Assembly (NCBI RefSeq): GCF_963678635.1
Contig: NC_087062.1
Span: 23,642,177-23,706,176, forward strand
Reading direction: 5' to 3'
Source: Symsagittifera roscoffensis
Taxonomy: Eukaryota; Xenacoelomorpha; Acoela; Convolutidae
DNA length: 64,000 nt
Shown piece after piece: positions 36,482 to 47,170 of this stretch (position 1 is its first letter; each line of letters opens with the position of its first letter). Below the pieces are notes generated by a model. That model had not been told where the DNA came from. It worked only from the letters and a program-made list of their open reading frames with translations, and made no database searches. Both the position numbers and the translations under genes were made by a program.

Positions 36482-37469
36482 GTTGAAATAATTTCTTTTC
36501 TATTCGTTTCTTGTTCCTGGTGTCAAAAAGGATATGAGGGAAAAAGTAGAACGTTGACAGATTCATTAGTACTGTAATTTAAGAATGCTCGAAAAACAGT
36601 TCTTCTCGAAAACGAAAACAAAATCAAAATTATCAAAAAAAAATTCAAAAAAGATTTGTAAAATGTTTCGCAGAAAACTTTGAATTCAGAAAGTTCCGCA
36701 GAAGGCTCTTGAAAAAATTTAGTTTGATTAGTCTTCCGGAATAAAATTTTAAGAGAAATATACGGTTTATACCTAATATAAGGCATAACTTCTCGCTTTT
36801 AAGAATAAACCTCAAAAATTTCAAAACAATTTTTCTCGATACTGAGAAAAAAATTTTCAAAAGTTTTCAATTTCGTTTGAATCACGACTGAAATAGTTTT
36901 AATGTTGCATATTACTCGACCTATTTCGACTATTGTATGCGGTACAACATTTTGCATGGTAAATGAAAAAAAAAACAAATCAAGGATAGCTCGTTGCTGT
37001 TCAAGTAACACAGAACGTTCTGACCACATTCAGAAAAAATGACGAGTACGGGGTGGGACCAAAAAAACTATGCAAATAAGTTGAAAGAAAGTTAATTAGA
37101 CATAATCGATGCCATTTTTTTCAAAATCTAAATGACAAACAATAAATGAAAAACATTCTAAATGTTATTCTAAATTTTTGAGCAGCACCTTTTTTGAAAC
37201 CTTTAATTGCCATTATAATAAAATGAAACTTTCAAAACCAAATATCCTTTCAAATGAAGCTTCCAAAACCACTAAGTTCAAGTTTCTTAGCTTGATGTTC
37301 ATATCTTTTAAAATTTAAAAGATGTAATTTTTAAAATTTTGACAAAATTTATAATGATGTTTTCAGAATATGAAACGGACGGTAAAAAATCTCGCCATCG
37401 TGATGTCTGCTGCAGTGACGGCTTTTCGCCTTCTCGAGCTTTGTAATCATCATCATTTTTTTGTTCAAT
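36482..37469. other. Spacer between copy A and the split PB1-ZZ gene
   Basis: AT-rich, with no recognised gene or repeat. It contains the downstream flank of the ZZ half-gene. Confidence 0.4.
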
Positions 37470-37708
37470 TTACTCGTATGGAGGTGGCTGGCTACTATCA
37501 TCATCCATTGCACCTGCCTTAACCACTTTTCAGAACAAGTGGTGAGAATGGTGCCCTCTAACTTTACAATCTGAACAAATATCGTAGTCGAAGCATGTTT
37601 TGCAGACATATCGGATCCGCACTAGTGGTTTCGAACTGCAGCCATCACAAACAATTCCTTTATGAATCAGCAACCGCTCGGGAACATTTCCTGACTCAAG
37701 TTTCCTAT
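37470..37708 (-). pseudogene. ZZ-domain half of a PB1-ZZ gene split by copy B
   Basis: Read on the minus strand from the LTR border, the frame gives a linker and then a complete ZZ finger (VCDGC, VCKTC, DICSDC, HHSHHLF). A TGA follows where the paralogue at 7902-8489 has Trp. The frame then continues to the same C-terminal PPPYE and stop as that paralogue (TAA at 37470-37472). The PB1 half of the gene lies on the far side of the retroelement at 56628-56974, and the 4-bp target duplication confirms that they were once adjacent. Whether the TGA arose before or after the insertion cannot be told. Confidence 0.8.
37705..37708. repeat. Target site duplication CTAT (left)
   Basis: CTAT directly before the 5' LTR. 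The same four bases follow the 3' LTR at 56628-56631. A 4-bp duplication fits a Ty3/gypsy-type integrase. Confidence 0.85.
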
Positions 37709-38118
37709 TGGAACCTGATCTAAACTACATTTTATGATTGGATAAATTAGATATTTTACCAATGTAAAGTATTTAATATTAACCAATCATGATCCATCTG
37801 ACTAACAATCCACTTATTTGTAAGTGCTGAAATTACTTGTAATTTCAGCACCAGAGAGATTTGAATTTAACTTAGAAGTTAGTTGAACTCTCCCGAGTAC
37901 TTCAGCAGCCGCAATAAACCAGTATACCCTAGATCTATTGAGCCTAGCAGAGACTAGTTAAACAACCTGAGACTAGATAGTATAAGAGTAAGATTAGGAT
38001 CGGTATTAGACTAAGAAGTTGCACGAATCTATCCGGCCGAAAATAAGATAGCGTGACGAGCAGACGGTGTACCCTATCTGAAATTACTCTATGAGTTATA
38101 CACTTCGGTCATAACTCA
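37709..38118 (+). repeat. 5' LTR (410 bp)
   Basis: TGGAACC...ATAACTCA. A poly(A) signal AATAAA is at 37913-37918. Only 38079 differs from the 3' LTR. The promoter position within it cannot be fixed by eye. Confidence 0.95.
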
Positions 38119-38120
38119 TC

Positions 38121-38138
38121 TGGTGCGACCATAAGTCT
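38121..38138 (+). promoter_or_regulatory. Probable primer binding site
   Basis: TGGTGCGACC starts two bases after the 5' LTR, where a site complementary to a tRNA 3' CCA end is expected. I could not match it to a specific tRNA. Confidence 0.55.
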
Positions 38139-38772
38139 CGAACAAGACCTTAATAGCTTAGAATTAACCAATAATAGATTAGAAATTAGACAAAACATTT
38201 ACAAATGTTATACGACAATAATTTAATCGAAATGTCTCTACGACTCAATAGATCAGAGCCAATATTCCGAACGATAACAGAACTACCCGGAATTGGAAGA
38301 AGACCTCGAACCAGAGACCAGAGACGACATACGACAAAGCAGAAACTTACCATATAGTTATATGATAGTTCGGCAAAAGCCAGAACAAACTTTTGTATTT
38401 AGAATACTACTAGCAATGAATTTAGATTTTCATTTGCAAACATAAAATTTTGAAGTCAATCTTCAAAATCATTTCAGGCGCTAAACAAAATTATTAATAT
38501 ACAATAACGATTGATAAAAAGATCTCAGATCGTTTTCCTAAATTGTGCAGTAATATACAAAACATGTTTGAAAAATATTTATTGAAAAATCAAAATAAAA
38601 ATTAGTAGCATGACAATAAATGGTTAGTAATTATAAATCATCCTGTTGTTCCAGCTTCATCACCTAAACATAACAGCATTCATAAGCTCACTAATATCAT
38701 AAAAATACTAAATCTTTTCCTTACACAAATTTAAATCATTTTAAAACTTAAATTCATTTAATTTTAAAATCA

Positions 38773-38877
38773 GATCATCAAGGCTTATCCTTGGATCTTA
38801 AATCATTTTCTATTTAATTAAATTTAAAACTTGATCATCAAGGCCTATCCTTGGATCAAAAAGAACAACTTTGTTCT
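38773..38877 (+). other. Three consecutive leader hairpins
   Basis: 38773-38797 and 38833-38857 are near-identical 25-base stem-loops (GATC/GATC outer pairs, CAAGG/CCTTG inner pairs) 60 nt apart. 38862-38877 is the perfect hairpin AGAACAA-CT-TTGTTCT. In copy A the loop of the last is TT and the stem is unchanged, while the first is degraded. They are candidates for a packaging, dimerisation or translation-control structure. Confidence 0.6.
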
Positions 38878-39372
38878 CCCCACCCACTTAACTAGTGTCT
38901 AACGACCTCAAACGTCGATTCACTATCCAACCCTTTCTAAAAACCCAGGACTAATAGAAATTTTAAAAAAAAACTAATCATTCAAATTACGATAAACAGT
39001 GAAGAACTTCGGTTATTCATCCTTCACTTGACCCCCCCTCTTACCAGACCCAGGATAAATCTTAGACTTAGTAAGTTTAAAATAGTATCTAACGAACTAC
39101 TCGCGCTCTAATTATACCTGCACCTTGTGGATCGATTTACTATTCTCCAACCCTGAACACAATCACTACCCTTAAGTAAGATTAAGTAAGTTAACACCTT
39201 AGCTTATACTAGCCACGAGAAAGTATAAAATCATTCTTCGGAATCGATATACTTTTCTCCCCAACCCTGAACAAATAGACCCAGGTTAGGCTAACAAAAA
39301 AATCGTAAGGACTAACAGTTTAAGCAAATAGAAATCATTTAACAACCTTTTGCACCCGTCATCCTAAACCTT

Positions 39373-39840
39373 ATGTCATTTAAAAACCTAGGAAATAAAC
39401 AAACAATCGTTTTACACAATTGTGAAATAGATAACAAAAAATACGACCTTGTAATCACACCTCATACACAAACAGTTGGATACATTCGAACAAAACGACA
39501 AACACTAAAGAGAAAAATAATAACTAAACAAAGACAAATTACACGAAAAAGATTTTCTAAAAACCGCAACGCATTTTCAGAATCAGAAACCAGCAGTTTA
39601 GACGAACTTTATAAATTAAAAGAATCTATAGATAAAAATTGCCCCATTCACGATCAATTATATTTTTCTGACTCAGAAACAACTTCAAATCCATCAAAAA
39701 GAGGAAAAAGAAGAATAAAAAAGCAGTATAAACCTAAACCAGTACATTTATACACTTGGAATCAACCAATTAGACACATTGATAATTACATATTAACAGT
39801 CATCAAACGAAAAAATGAGCTCAACACACACCCCAGGTGA
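39373..39840 (+). CDS. ORF1: small basic protein ahead of Gag (unknown)
   Basis: 155 aa from ATG 39373 to TGA 39838-39840, highly conserved in copy A. The middle (about residues 40-65) is dense in Lys and Arg (TKRQTLKRKIITKQRQ). An acidic serine patch (SDSETTS) follows, then another basic cluster (KRGKRRIKKQ). There is no cysteine-histidine motif, signal peptide or membrane segment. It overlaps the start of the giant gag-pol frame by 26 nt (the downstream frame is +1 relative to it), with an A-run just before that ATG. It may be a matrix-like or nucleic-acid-binding N-terminal Gag product, made separately or joined by frameshift; neither is proven. Confidence 0.7.
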   Translation: MSFKNLGNKQTIVLHNCEIDNKKYDLVITPHTQTVGYIRTKRQTLKRKIITKQRQITRKRFSKNRNAFSESETSSLDELYKLKESIDKNCPIHDQLYFSDSETTSNPSKRGKRRIKKQYKPKPVHLYTWNQPIRHIDNYILTVIKRKNELNTHPR

Positions 39841-42800
39841 AGAAAGTCCAGATGATGATGATATCTTCCCCTTTATAGTAGATGCAACCACTGATAGAGG
39901 ACAGCATATATTTTGCAAAAATTTACTCTTAAATTTGTTTGAACCCGGAATCAGTCCATGTAAAACTGAGTTCCCAGATGTAAAAATCAAAAGACAAATT
40001 ATCGATCACTATCTAAAAGATATATGTAACCTAACACAACAATACGGAATCTACTCCATAGAATTCAGCTCACCAAATCAGAATCACAATAAATATATAA
40101 TTCAAACAGACGACCTTGATTTAGAATTTTCAAAAGTATTCTCAGAATATATAAAAAGCATCCAATATCATAACTCACAAAGAGCAAACTCCATATTCAC
40201 CAATGAAGTTTTTGCGATAATATATAGTTATATCTCGATATTAGAAAACGAAATCCAGATACCAAATGTCTCACCGACAGAAACATCTAAACATATAAGA
40301 GTACGACATGAAATCACACTACTCTCTAGTTTTCTAAATATAATTAAAGAAAATTTCACGAAAGATGAAGTTTCACAACATACAAAACACGACTTACAAA
40401 AAATTTTGGCATGGTTCATAATAGATTATTTTACACATAATATTGATTTAATTTCACAAGCAAGAAAAAATTTCAGACCCCAAAACTCAAACGATGATAC
40501 TGCCATCACAGAACAATCAGACTATGTTTGGGACCCCGAATGGTCTCATCCCGCATTCATAAACTTCCCACAATCAATCTCAAGCCAAGCAATAAGTACG
40601 ATATCTTATATAAGAGATTATGTAAGAGTAATACCATTAACCATTGATGCAACACCATTAAACTATAATACATTTTTACCCAATATGCAAAATAATAGTT
40701 TAAACTCTACAGTCATACACAATGAAAACCTCAATGGAACTAGGAATCTTACTCAACAAGATATCCAGACACCATCACACTTCATAAATGAAGAAATCGT
40801 TCACACAACAACTACACAACAAAGTATTTTACCAATACGTCCAAACTTAACAACACCAAGAAATACAAACCCTTCACAAACACAGGTAACCTTACAATCA
40901 ACCGTTAAACCTTCGGTTGCCCCAAAATATTCACACATGGATTACCAAACATACAGACCCATGACAATACCGCCAAAAACACGCAAAACGTTCACTAGAA
41001 ACAATTTTGCAGACCATAATTATAACTACACACATCCATCAAAAACAAATTATCAACCACGAAAAAGTTTTAGTAATTATACAAGATCTCGAAACTGGGA
41101 TAACTCAATGGCACCATCTAATTCAGTAAATTTCCAAACAAATTTACATCCTCCACAGGATCGTAGTGAAAACTATCCATTTTTTCAACAAAATAAAAAT
41201 AAAAAACAAACATCTTATCAAATGGATTACTTATCCTCAGATGATGATTTCTTACAACCAGATATATTTGCACCCTATAATCAAGAATATCGTGGACAAG
41301 GAATACAGAAACCACATACATATCATAGAATTTTTTCTCCACAACCAATAGATACACAAAATCAACAACCAATTCAGCAACAAAACCCAATTAATACACA
41401 ATCATTTCAACCAATTCAGCAACAAAACCCAATGATTGCAAACTCGTACCAACCAACACAAATGCAAAATGAAATACCACTCCCATATTATCTTCAACAA
41501 CACGAAATAACAAGAAATCAACTTTCAAATTTTTCTCAAATGCCAAATGCAGCAGAATCATTACAAATGACAATGAATCCATACCTTATGGGTGGATCAT
41601 CAATAACATCAAATAAACGTTTAATGGTATTCAGAGGAACAGACCCTGAATATTCTGTAGAAGACTATTTAAATGCAGTAACAGCAAATTTAATTTTAAA
41701 TATAGGACCCGAACCAATTAATACGCCACTACATCAAAACTGGATACATCGACGCACAGCGTTGATACAAACAACTTTAGACGGCGCAGCCCAAAAATGG
41801 TTTTCAGTATTGCCTATAGAAATAAAATCAAATTGGAAAAGGTTTACACAAGAATTTTCAAAAATGTTTGACTCCGAAAGAAACAAACAACAACAAAGAG
41901 TTTTATGTAATGAAATTCGCAGATTACCAAACGAAACCATCAAGCAATTAGCAGTACGAATCGAAACACTAGTTCGAAAAGCATATTCATTAAATACACA
42001 CGACTATAAAAACACAAAGATGACAGAAATCTTAATGATGACCTTAACACCGCAATTAAGAAAAGTAGCAATAAAAAAGAGAGCATCCCATCCTTCTTCA
42101 ATTCGAGAACTCGATTTAGATTTTCGAAAACTAGTAGACAAACTAGAACAAGCAGAAATCACAATGAAACTCGAAGAAACGGAAAATCTGAAATTACAAT
42201 ACGATAACAGAATTGAAACAGCTTCCACAAATATAAACAATATACAGGAATCAGATACAGACCTCGTTGAAAAAATCACTGAAATACTCAATATTTACGA
42301 AAAACACCCAAACTTTAAAGGCAAACCATCTTTCAAAAAATGGTGTAATTATTGCCGACGATACGGACATAGTATTTCTGAATGTAGACAAAAACAGCAA
42401 GACAATCAAAATAAACCTCAAAAATATAAAGAACCAAATAAATCATTCTATCAATACATGAAAAAAGATCAAAATCTACCGAACAAAACTGTGTACAGCA
42501 ACAACAGTTCAGGAAAACCACTCCCGAACAATACAAATTATACAAGAAATCAATCACCATATAACTCAAGTTATAGAGGAAGATCACCAGAACGAAGAAA
42601 TACGCAAAATTCATCACAAAATCACTACAATAGACCAAATAGTCGAAATAACTACTCCAGATCAAATTCAAATACAACACGATTTATTTCTAGATCTAAT
42701 TCCCAATCAAGAAATAATTACTATCCAAACAATCAATCACGAAATTCATCATACAATAGGAATAGAAACTACTCCAATAATCGGAATAGAAGTTATTCAA

Positions 42801-45640
42801 ACAACCGAAACCAGAATTACCCGAACAATCGATCAAGGAATAACTCATATAATAGATCGAACTATAACAGACCAAACAATAATTACCAAAACAGATCACG
42901 AAATAATTCACAAAATCGACATTCAAGTTATAATAATCGTTATAGAAATTATTCCCAATCACCACACAGGAATAATAACCATTATAATAATTCTAATAAT
43001 CGCCATAGAAGTAGTACACCTAAACATCAAAGGAATATAAATCAAGTACAATCAAATCCAGAAACAACATCAGACCCTCCAAGTATTGACGACACAGTAA
43101 ATGATGTGTTACAACTCAATCAAATAAACTGTGAATCATCAGACTCAGAAAGTGAAACAGAAAACACTCTCTCCATCAATATGATAAAAGTCGAAAATGA
43201 CTATGAACCTGTTATATATGAACAACCTTTTTCATCACACATATATGAGAATCAATCAGAACTCCTTCACAATTATTATATTGAACCCATCCATTCCACA
43301 CCGACGACACAAAAAACTAATGAAATTAACACTACAAATCAACCCAATGAGAACGAAAAAACAAAATGCTTGAATACAAATCACATCTATCAAAACATAC
43401 AAAAAGAACAACCCAAAGAAAAAATTTGGACAATACCATTTCTTTTAGAAAGTCCAAGAAGCAAAGAATTTCAACCACCAGATCTTGAAATTGATTTTCT
43501 AATTGATTCAGGAGCAGAATCAAATATAATAAACATTCCCACATGGAATGAAATAAAAACCTTACACCCAAAGCTAACACCTCTTGAAACCTCCAGCAAA
43601 CTAGCAACAGCACAAGGATCAACATTATTAGACTACGGAAAAATTCAATTATTTCTTCTCCCCACAAGAACAATGGAGCAAAACAAAATTTTAACCAAAC
43701 CATTTAAACAAATATTCCATATCACTGATATTAAACACAATATCATTGGAATACCATTTATCTCTAAATATATACCAACAATCAACATCTTGAATAGTAA
43801 AATATTAATCAAAGATAAATATACAAAAACAAAAGACACATCCCTAACATTTTTTCAAAGATTAAATAAACAACCACCATTCTTTTCAAAATTTTACCCA
43901 ATATATAACCAACAAAGAAAACACTTGAAACCACTATCAGGAAACATCTATAATTTTTCAATCAAACAAGTTCACCAATATGATAAAAAACAAAACAAAC
44001 AAAAATTTTATATGTCAGATTTTGAATTCAAACCTATTCATAAGTTTTTCAAAATCACAATCTCATCAATAAAATATTTGAAAAACTCGAATTCAGATAT
44101 TATTTCCTTACATGTATACAACAATACACCTTACCAAGTAACATTACCTTTAGGACTTTTAGGCTATTGCGAAACCAACGCTACAATATCACCAATACAC
44201 GAAAAAGCATACCGTGTAAATATTATACTCCAATTACTAGATATTTGCCAATCCACAATCCTTAATGAAGAATTATCTATAAATAATATAATAAGTAACG
44301 AAAACAGAAATACGGATTATTTCACAAAAACCCCATATTTCAAACCTACATTCAACATAAGTAACTACACAGAGAATCAACAGAAATTTTTAACAATGTT
44401 TAATTTCCAACATTCACAAATAACACAAGACGAATTTGAAAAACTAGCCAAACAGCTAATTAAATATTCATCAGTCTATGCAACATCCAAATTTGATGTT
44501 GGCAAAATCAGCTCATCACTACATCTCCCATTAAAACCAGACGCAGTTTTCAAAAAACAAAGAGCAAGTAAAGTACCAATTCACTTACACGATAAAGTGA
44601 ACAGATTACTCGACATTTTAGAACAATACAACATTATATCACCAGTAAACAAAGAAGAACAACCAAAAGGCAACACATTTATCAACCCTGTTATCATTCT
44701 AGCCAAAGGAGAATCATTAAAAATTGTTCTCGATGCTAGATACCTCAACTCACTCATAGATGAATCAAAGTGTAATTGGCCCATTGAACCAATACAAGTT
44801 ATTTTAACAAAAATAAATGGAAAATACTTTACCACCGCCGATATGAATAGTGCATATAATCAAATGCCATTAGATGAACAATCACGACGTTTAACACAAT
44901 TTGTTATTGGAAACCAACAATACGAATTTAACCGCTTATTCTATGGAGTATCCATAGGACCAGCAGCATTTTCAGCTTTTATGAGCAAAATTTTTAGACC
45001 ACTAATACTCAAGAAAAACGCAATCACCTATTTAGACGATGTTTTTATGCAATCACAGACAAAAGAGGAAATGTTCAATGTTTTAGAACAATATCACCAA
45101 ATATTTCAGAACGAAAATCTGAAGGCCGCCCCCGATAAATCACACTTCTTTTTAACAAGAGTTAAATTCTTAGGACATAATATAGAAAGAAAAACAATCA
45201 CTCCATTGAAATCACGTATAGACGCTATTCAAAAACTCCAACCACCAACAAATAAAAAGAAAATCCAAGAATTCCTTGGAATGTTAAACTTTTTAAGCAA
45301 ATATGTTTATAAAATGCAATTATATCTACGACCATTCTATAATATACTTAGACAACAAAATAATTTTGAATGGAATACAGAACATCAAGCACGATTTGAA
45401 GAAATTAAAAAAATTCTAACTGAACAAATTTCAAACACAATTCCAGATTCAAATCAACCATTTTATGCAATGTGCGATGCTTCGAACTTTGGCATCGGCG
45501 CAGCATTATTACAATCACATAATGGTACAAATAAAATGAACCTCATATCAGCAAATTCTCGATTATTCACTCAAGCAGAGCTACGACTCTCAACTCTAAT
45601 GAGAGAATGTACAGCCATAATATATACACTAACAGAATAA
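39815..45640 (+). CDS. Gag - zinc knuckle - protease - reverse transcriptase - start of RNase H
   Basis: 1,941 codons from ATG 39815 to a TAA at 45638-45640. Residues about 630-735 resemble the retrotransposon Gag core (TLDGAAQKW, SNWKRFTQEF). A CCHC zinc knuckle (C-X2-C-X4-H-X4-C) occupies 844-857. Residues about 912-1073 are an Asn/Arg/Ser-rich tract of YNRN/NNRS-like words. The aspartic protease site is LIDSGA with Asp1231. RT spans about 1570-1830, with Asp1676 (TTADMNSAYNQ) and the YLDD box at 1739-1742. RNase H begins with CDAS (Asp1888) and Glu1931. The stop at codon 1942 cuts RNase H between its second and third acidic residues; copy A has a sense codon there. The ~600 residues before the Gag core are unusually long and of unknown role. 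Confidence 0.93.
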   Translation: MSSTHTPGEESPDDDDIFPFIVDATTDRGQHIFCKNLLLNLFEPGISPCKTEFPDVKIKRQIIDHYLKDICNLTQQYGIYSIEFSSPNQNHNKYIIQTDDLDLEFSKVFSEYIKSIQYHNSQRANSIFTNEVFAIIYSYISILENEIQIPNVSPTETSKHIRVRHEITLLSSFLNIIKENFTKDEVSQHTKHDLQKILAWFIIDYFTHNIDLISQARKNFRPQNSNDDTAITEQSDYVWDPEWSHPAFINFPQSISSQAISTISYIRDYVRVIPLTIDATPLNYNTFLPNMQNNSLNSTVIHNENLNGTRNLTQQDIQTPSHFINEEIVHTTTTQQSILPIRPNLTTPRNTNPSQTQVTLQSTVKPSVAPKYSHMDYQTYRPMTIPPKTRKTFTRNNFADHNYNYTHPSKTNYQPRKSFSNYTRSRNWDNSMAPSNSVNFQTNLHPPQDRSENYPFFQQNKNKKQTSYQMDYLSSDDDFLQPDIFAPYNQEYRGQGIQKPHTYHRIFSPQPIDTQNQQPIQQQNPINTQSFQPIQQQNPMIANSYQPTQMQNEIPLPYYLQQHEITRNQLSNFSQMPNAAESLQMTMNPYLMGGSSITSNKRLMVFRGTDPEYSVEDYLNAVTANLILNIGPEPINTPLHQNWIHRRTALIQTTLDGAAQKWFSVLPIEIKSNWKRFTQEFSKMFDSERNKQQQRVLCNEIRRLPNETIKQLAVRIETLVRKAYSLNTHDYKNTKMTEILMMTLTPQLRKVAIKKRASHPSSIRELDLDFRKLVDKLEQAEITMKLEETENLKLQYDNRIETASTNINNIQESDTDLVEKITEILNIYEKHPNFKGKPSFKKWCNYCRRYGHSISECRQKQQDNQNKPQKYKEPNKSFYQYMKKDQNLPNKTVYSNNSSGKPLPNNTNYTRNQSPYNSSYRGRSPERRNTQNSSQNHYNRPNSRNNYSRSNSNTTRFISRSNSQSRNNYYPNNQSRNSSYNRNRNYSNNRNRSYSNNRNQNYPNNRSRNNSYNRSNYNRPNNNYQNRSRNNSQNRHSSYNNRYRNYSQSPHRNNNHYNNSNNRHRSSTPKHQRNINQVQSNPETTSDPPSIDDTVNDVLQLNQINCESSDSESETENTLSINMIKVENDYEPVIYEQPFSSHIYENQSELLHNYYIEPIHSTPTTQKTNEINTTNQPNENEKTKCLNTNHIYQNIQKEQPKEKIWTIPFLLESPRSKEFQPPDLEIDFLIDSGAESNIINIPTWNEIKTLHPKLTPLETSSKLATAQGSTLLDYGKIQLFLLPTRTMEQNKILTKPFKQIFHITDIKHNIIGIPFISKYIPTINILNSKILIKDKYTKTKDTSLTFFQRLNKQPPFFSKFYPIYNQQRKHLKPLSGNIYNFSIKQVHQYDKKQNKQKFYMSDFEFKPIHKFFKITISSIKYLKNSNSDIISLHVYNNTPYQVTLPLGLLGYCETNATISPIHEKAYRVNIILQLLDICQSTILNEELSINNIISNENRNTDYFTKTPYFKPTFNISNYTENQQKFLTMFNFQHSQITQDEFEKLAKQLIKYSSVYATSKFDVGKISSSLHLPLKPDAVFKKQRASKVPIHLHDKVNRLLDILEQYNIISPVNKEEQPKGNTFINPVIILAKGESLKIVLDARYLNSLIDESKCNWPIEPIQVILTKINGKYFTTADMNSAYNQMPLDEQSRRLTQFVIGNQQYEFNRLFYGVSIGPAAFSAFMSKIFRPLILKKNAITYLDDVFMQSQTKEEMFNVLEQYHQIFQNENLKAAPDKSHFFLTRVKFLGHNIERKTITPLKSRIDAIQKLQPPTNKKKIQEFLGMLNFLSKYVYKMQLYLRPFYNILRQQNNFEWNTEHQARFEEIKKILTEQISNTIPDSNQPFYAMCDASNFGIGAALLQSHNGTNKMNLISANSRLFTQAELRLSTLMRECTAIIYTLTE

Positions 45641-47170
45641 GAATTTCTGATACTTGGATCAAAACATCCCACAGTTCTATTCACAGACCATAAACCAATC
45701 ATCTTTCTTTTTACACAAAAGTCTAATCCAAACCACCGAGTTTATAGATTTCAACTAATTCTAATGAAATTCCCAAACTTACATATAGTTTGGAACGCAG
45801 GAAAAAATCTTGCATTACCAGACACCTTAAGTCGAAATACGCCACCTGAATTACTTACACGTAAAACCACAGTTGAAATACCCAAAAATATAAAATTCTA
45901 CCTTGCAGAAAATGAAACATCACCCCGACTAGAATGCAAATATGCAGTAAAAACTGACGTTGAACAATCACAGATAAACAATCTACAACACTTCCCACTT
46001 TATTTAGATTGTCAAAATAATCACTATGAAGTTGACCTACTTGGAACATCAACTTTTAAACCAATCCCATATTCACAATGGATAAAAAATAACACCCAAC
46101 AAAAAAGAATAAAACAACACCCGCCTAAAAAAGACTATTTTCCACTAATTGAAAAAGAAAATTTAACTGATAAAATAAACTTATCAGGACCACAAACAAA
46201 CGATTCAAAATACACAATAAATCAAGTTTTTGACCTCCATGACCCACTTGATACAATACCCTTATCTAAATTAGAAATTGAAAACATTTTTCTCCCCCCA
46301 ACAGAAACAATTACAATTTCAACACTGAAACAATATCAAAATCTTGACCCAGTAATTCGAAAACTAAAATCATGGCACAAATATAAAACTAAACCCGTCA
46401 AGGCAGATACAACTATTTTAGGAAATAAAACACTCCTCCGATATTTTCGAAAATTCAATAATACAACAATTAACGAAAACACAGACCTTCTAGAATACAA
46501 ATTAAATGAATTTACAGTTCCCTGTCTCCCTTTAAGTATGATTCTCATAGCTTTTAGTATTTCACATACACAAAATATTAAAGGACACTCTGGATCAGAG
46601 AAAACATATTCAAATTTTATACAAAACTTTTATTTCCCAAATGCACCAATTTGGATAAAAATACTATGCAATGACTGTATAGTATGCCAACTAAATAAAC
46701 CTTACCCAAATCAAAAACAAATAGCACAAAAACAAGATTTTAAAGGACAAAGTTTGTACTTTAACCATCGTATCTCATTTGATACTAAAGGACCAATTTC
46801 ACCCTCATCAGAAGGAAACTCCTACATTATGGTAATTGTTGACGCATTTACACATTATGTAGCACTTAACCCAGTACCACATTGTAACGCTTATTATGCT
46901 TACACAACGCTTTATGAACACTGGATAGCAAAATTCGGACTACCAGAAATTTTAGTTACAGACAACGGTACAGAATTCATAAATAATGAAATCATCACAC
47001 TATGTCATCTATATAACATCAAACACAAACCACGTACATCTCACGCACCTTGGACAAACGGCTTAGTCGAAGGTATGAACCGTTCATTACAAGAATATCT
47101 CAGATGTATCATCAATGGAAATGATACAAGATACACCGAATGGTCAGCAGATGTAAAATTATTTCCCTAA
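45641..47170 (+). CDS. Pol continuation: RNase H end and integrase core
   Basis: The same reading frame as the preceding entry, open from the TAA at 45640 to a second TAA at 47168-47170; the first ATG is at 45764. It holds the last RNase H Asp (FTDHKP, GAC 45686-45688). The integrase HHCC finger follows (His-X6-His in SHTQNIKGHSG, then CNDCIVC at about 46670-46690). The D,D35E core is complete: Asp in SFDTKG (46781-46783), Asp in TDNGTEF (46961-46963) and Glu in LVEGMNR (47069-47071), with exactly 35 residues between the last two. The core residues are all present, so the lesion is the stop codons. It would be translated only by read-through or reinitiation. Confidence 0.92.
   Translation, partial: EFLILGSKHPTVLFTDHKPIIFLFTQKSNPNHRVYRFQLILMKFPNLHIVWNAGKNLALPDTLSRNTPPELLTRKTTVEIPKNIKFYLAENETSPRLECKYAVKTDVEQSQINNLQHFPLYLDCQNNHYEVDLLGTSTFKPIPYSQWIKNNTQQKRIKQHPPKKDYFPLIEKENLTDKINLSGPQTNDSKYTINQVFDLHDPLDTIPLSKLEIENIFLPPTETITISTLKQYQNLDPVIRKLKSWHKYKTKPVKADTTILGNKTLLRYFRKFNNTTINENTDLLEYKLNEFTVPCLPLSMILIAFSISHTQNIKGHSGSEKTYSNFIQNFYFPNAPIWIKILCNDCIVCQLNKPYPNQKQIAQKQDFKGQSLYFNHRISFDTKGPISPSSEGNSYIMVIVDAFTHYVALNPVPHCNAYYAYTTLYEHWIAKFGLPEILVTDNGTEFINNEIITLCHLYNIKHKPRTSHAPWTNGLVEGMNRSLQEYLRCIINGNDTRYTEWSADVKLFP

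Larger units (their letters stand above)
38119..39372 (+). other. Leader (5' UTR) of copy B
   Basis: 1,254 bp between the LTR and ORF1. It contains the likely primer site and three conserved hairpins and presumably the packaging signal. No leader ORF of note was seen. The part from about 38640 is conserved in copy A. Confidence 0.8.

Noticed and set aside
41118-43839. Several minus-strand frames of 60-123 codons opposite gag-pol
   Set aside because: They mirror the low-stop, A-rich sense frame; composition is hydrophobic nonsense typical of the antisense of Asn/Lys/Gln-rich coding sequence.
45638-45640. Programmed stop codon between RT and RNase H
   Set aside because: Copy A has a sense codon at this place, and the stop falls inside the RNase H fold rather than at a domain border, so nonsense decay or a sequence error is more likely.
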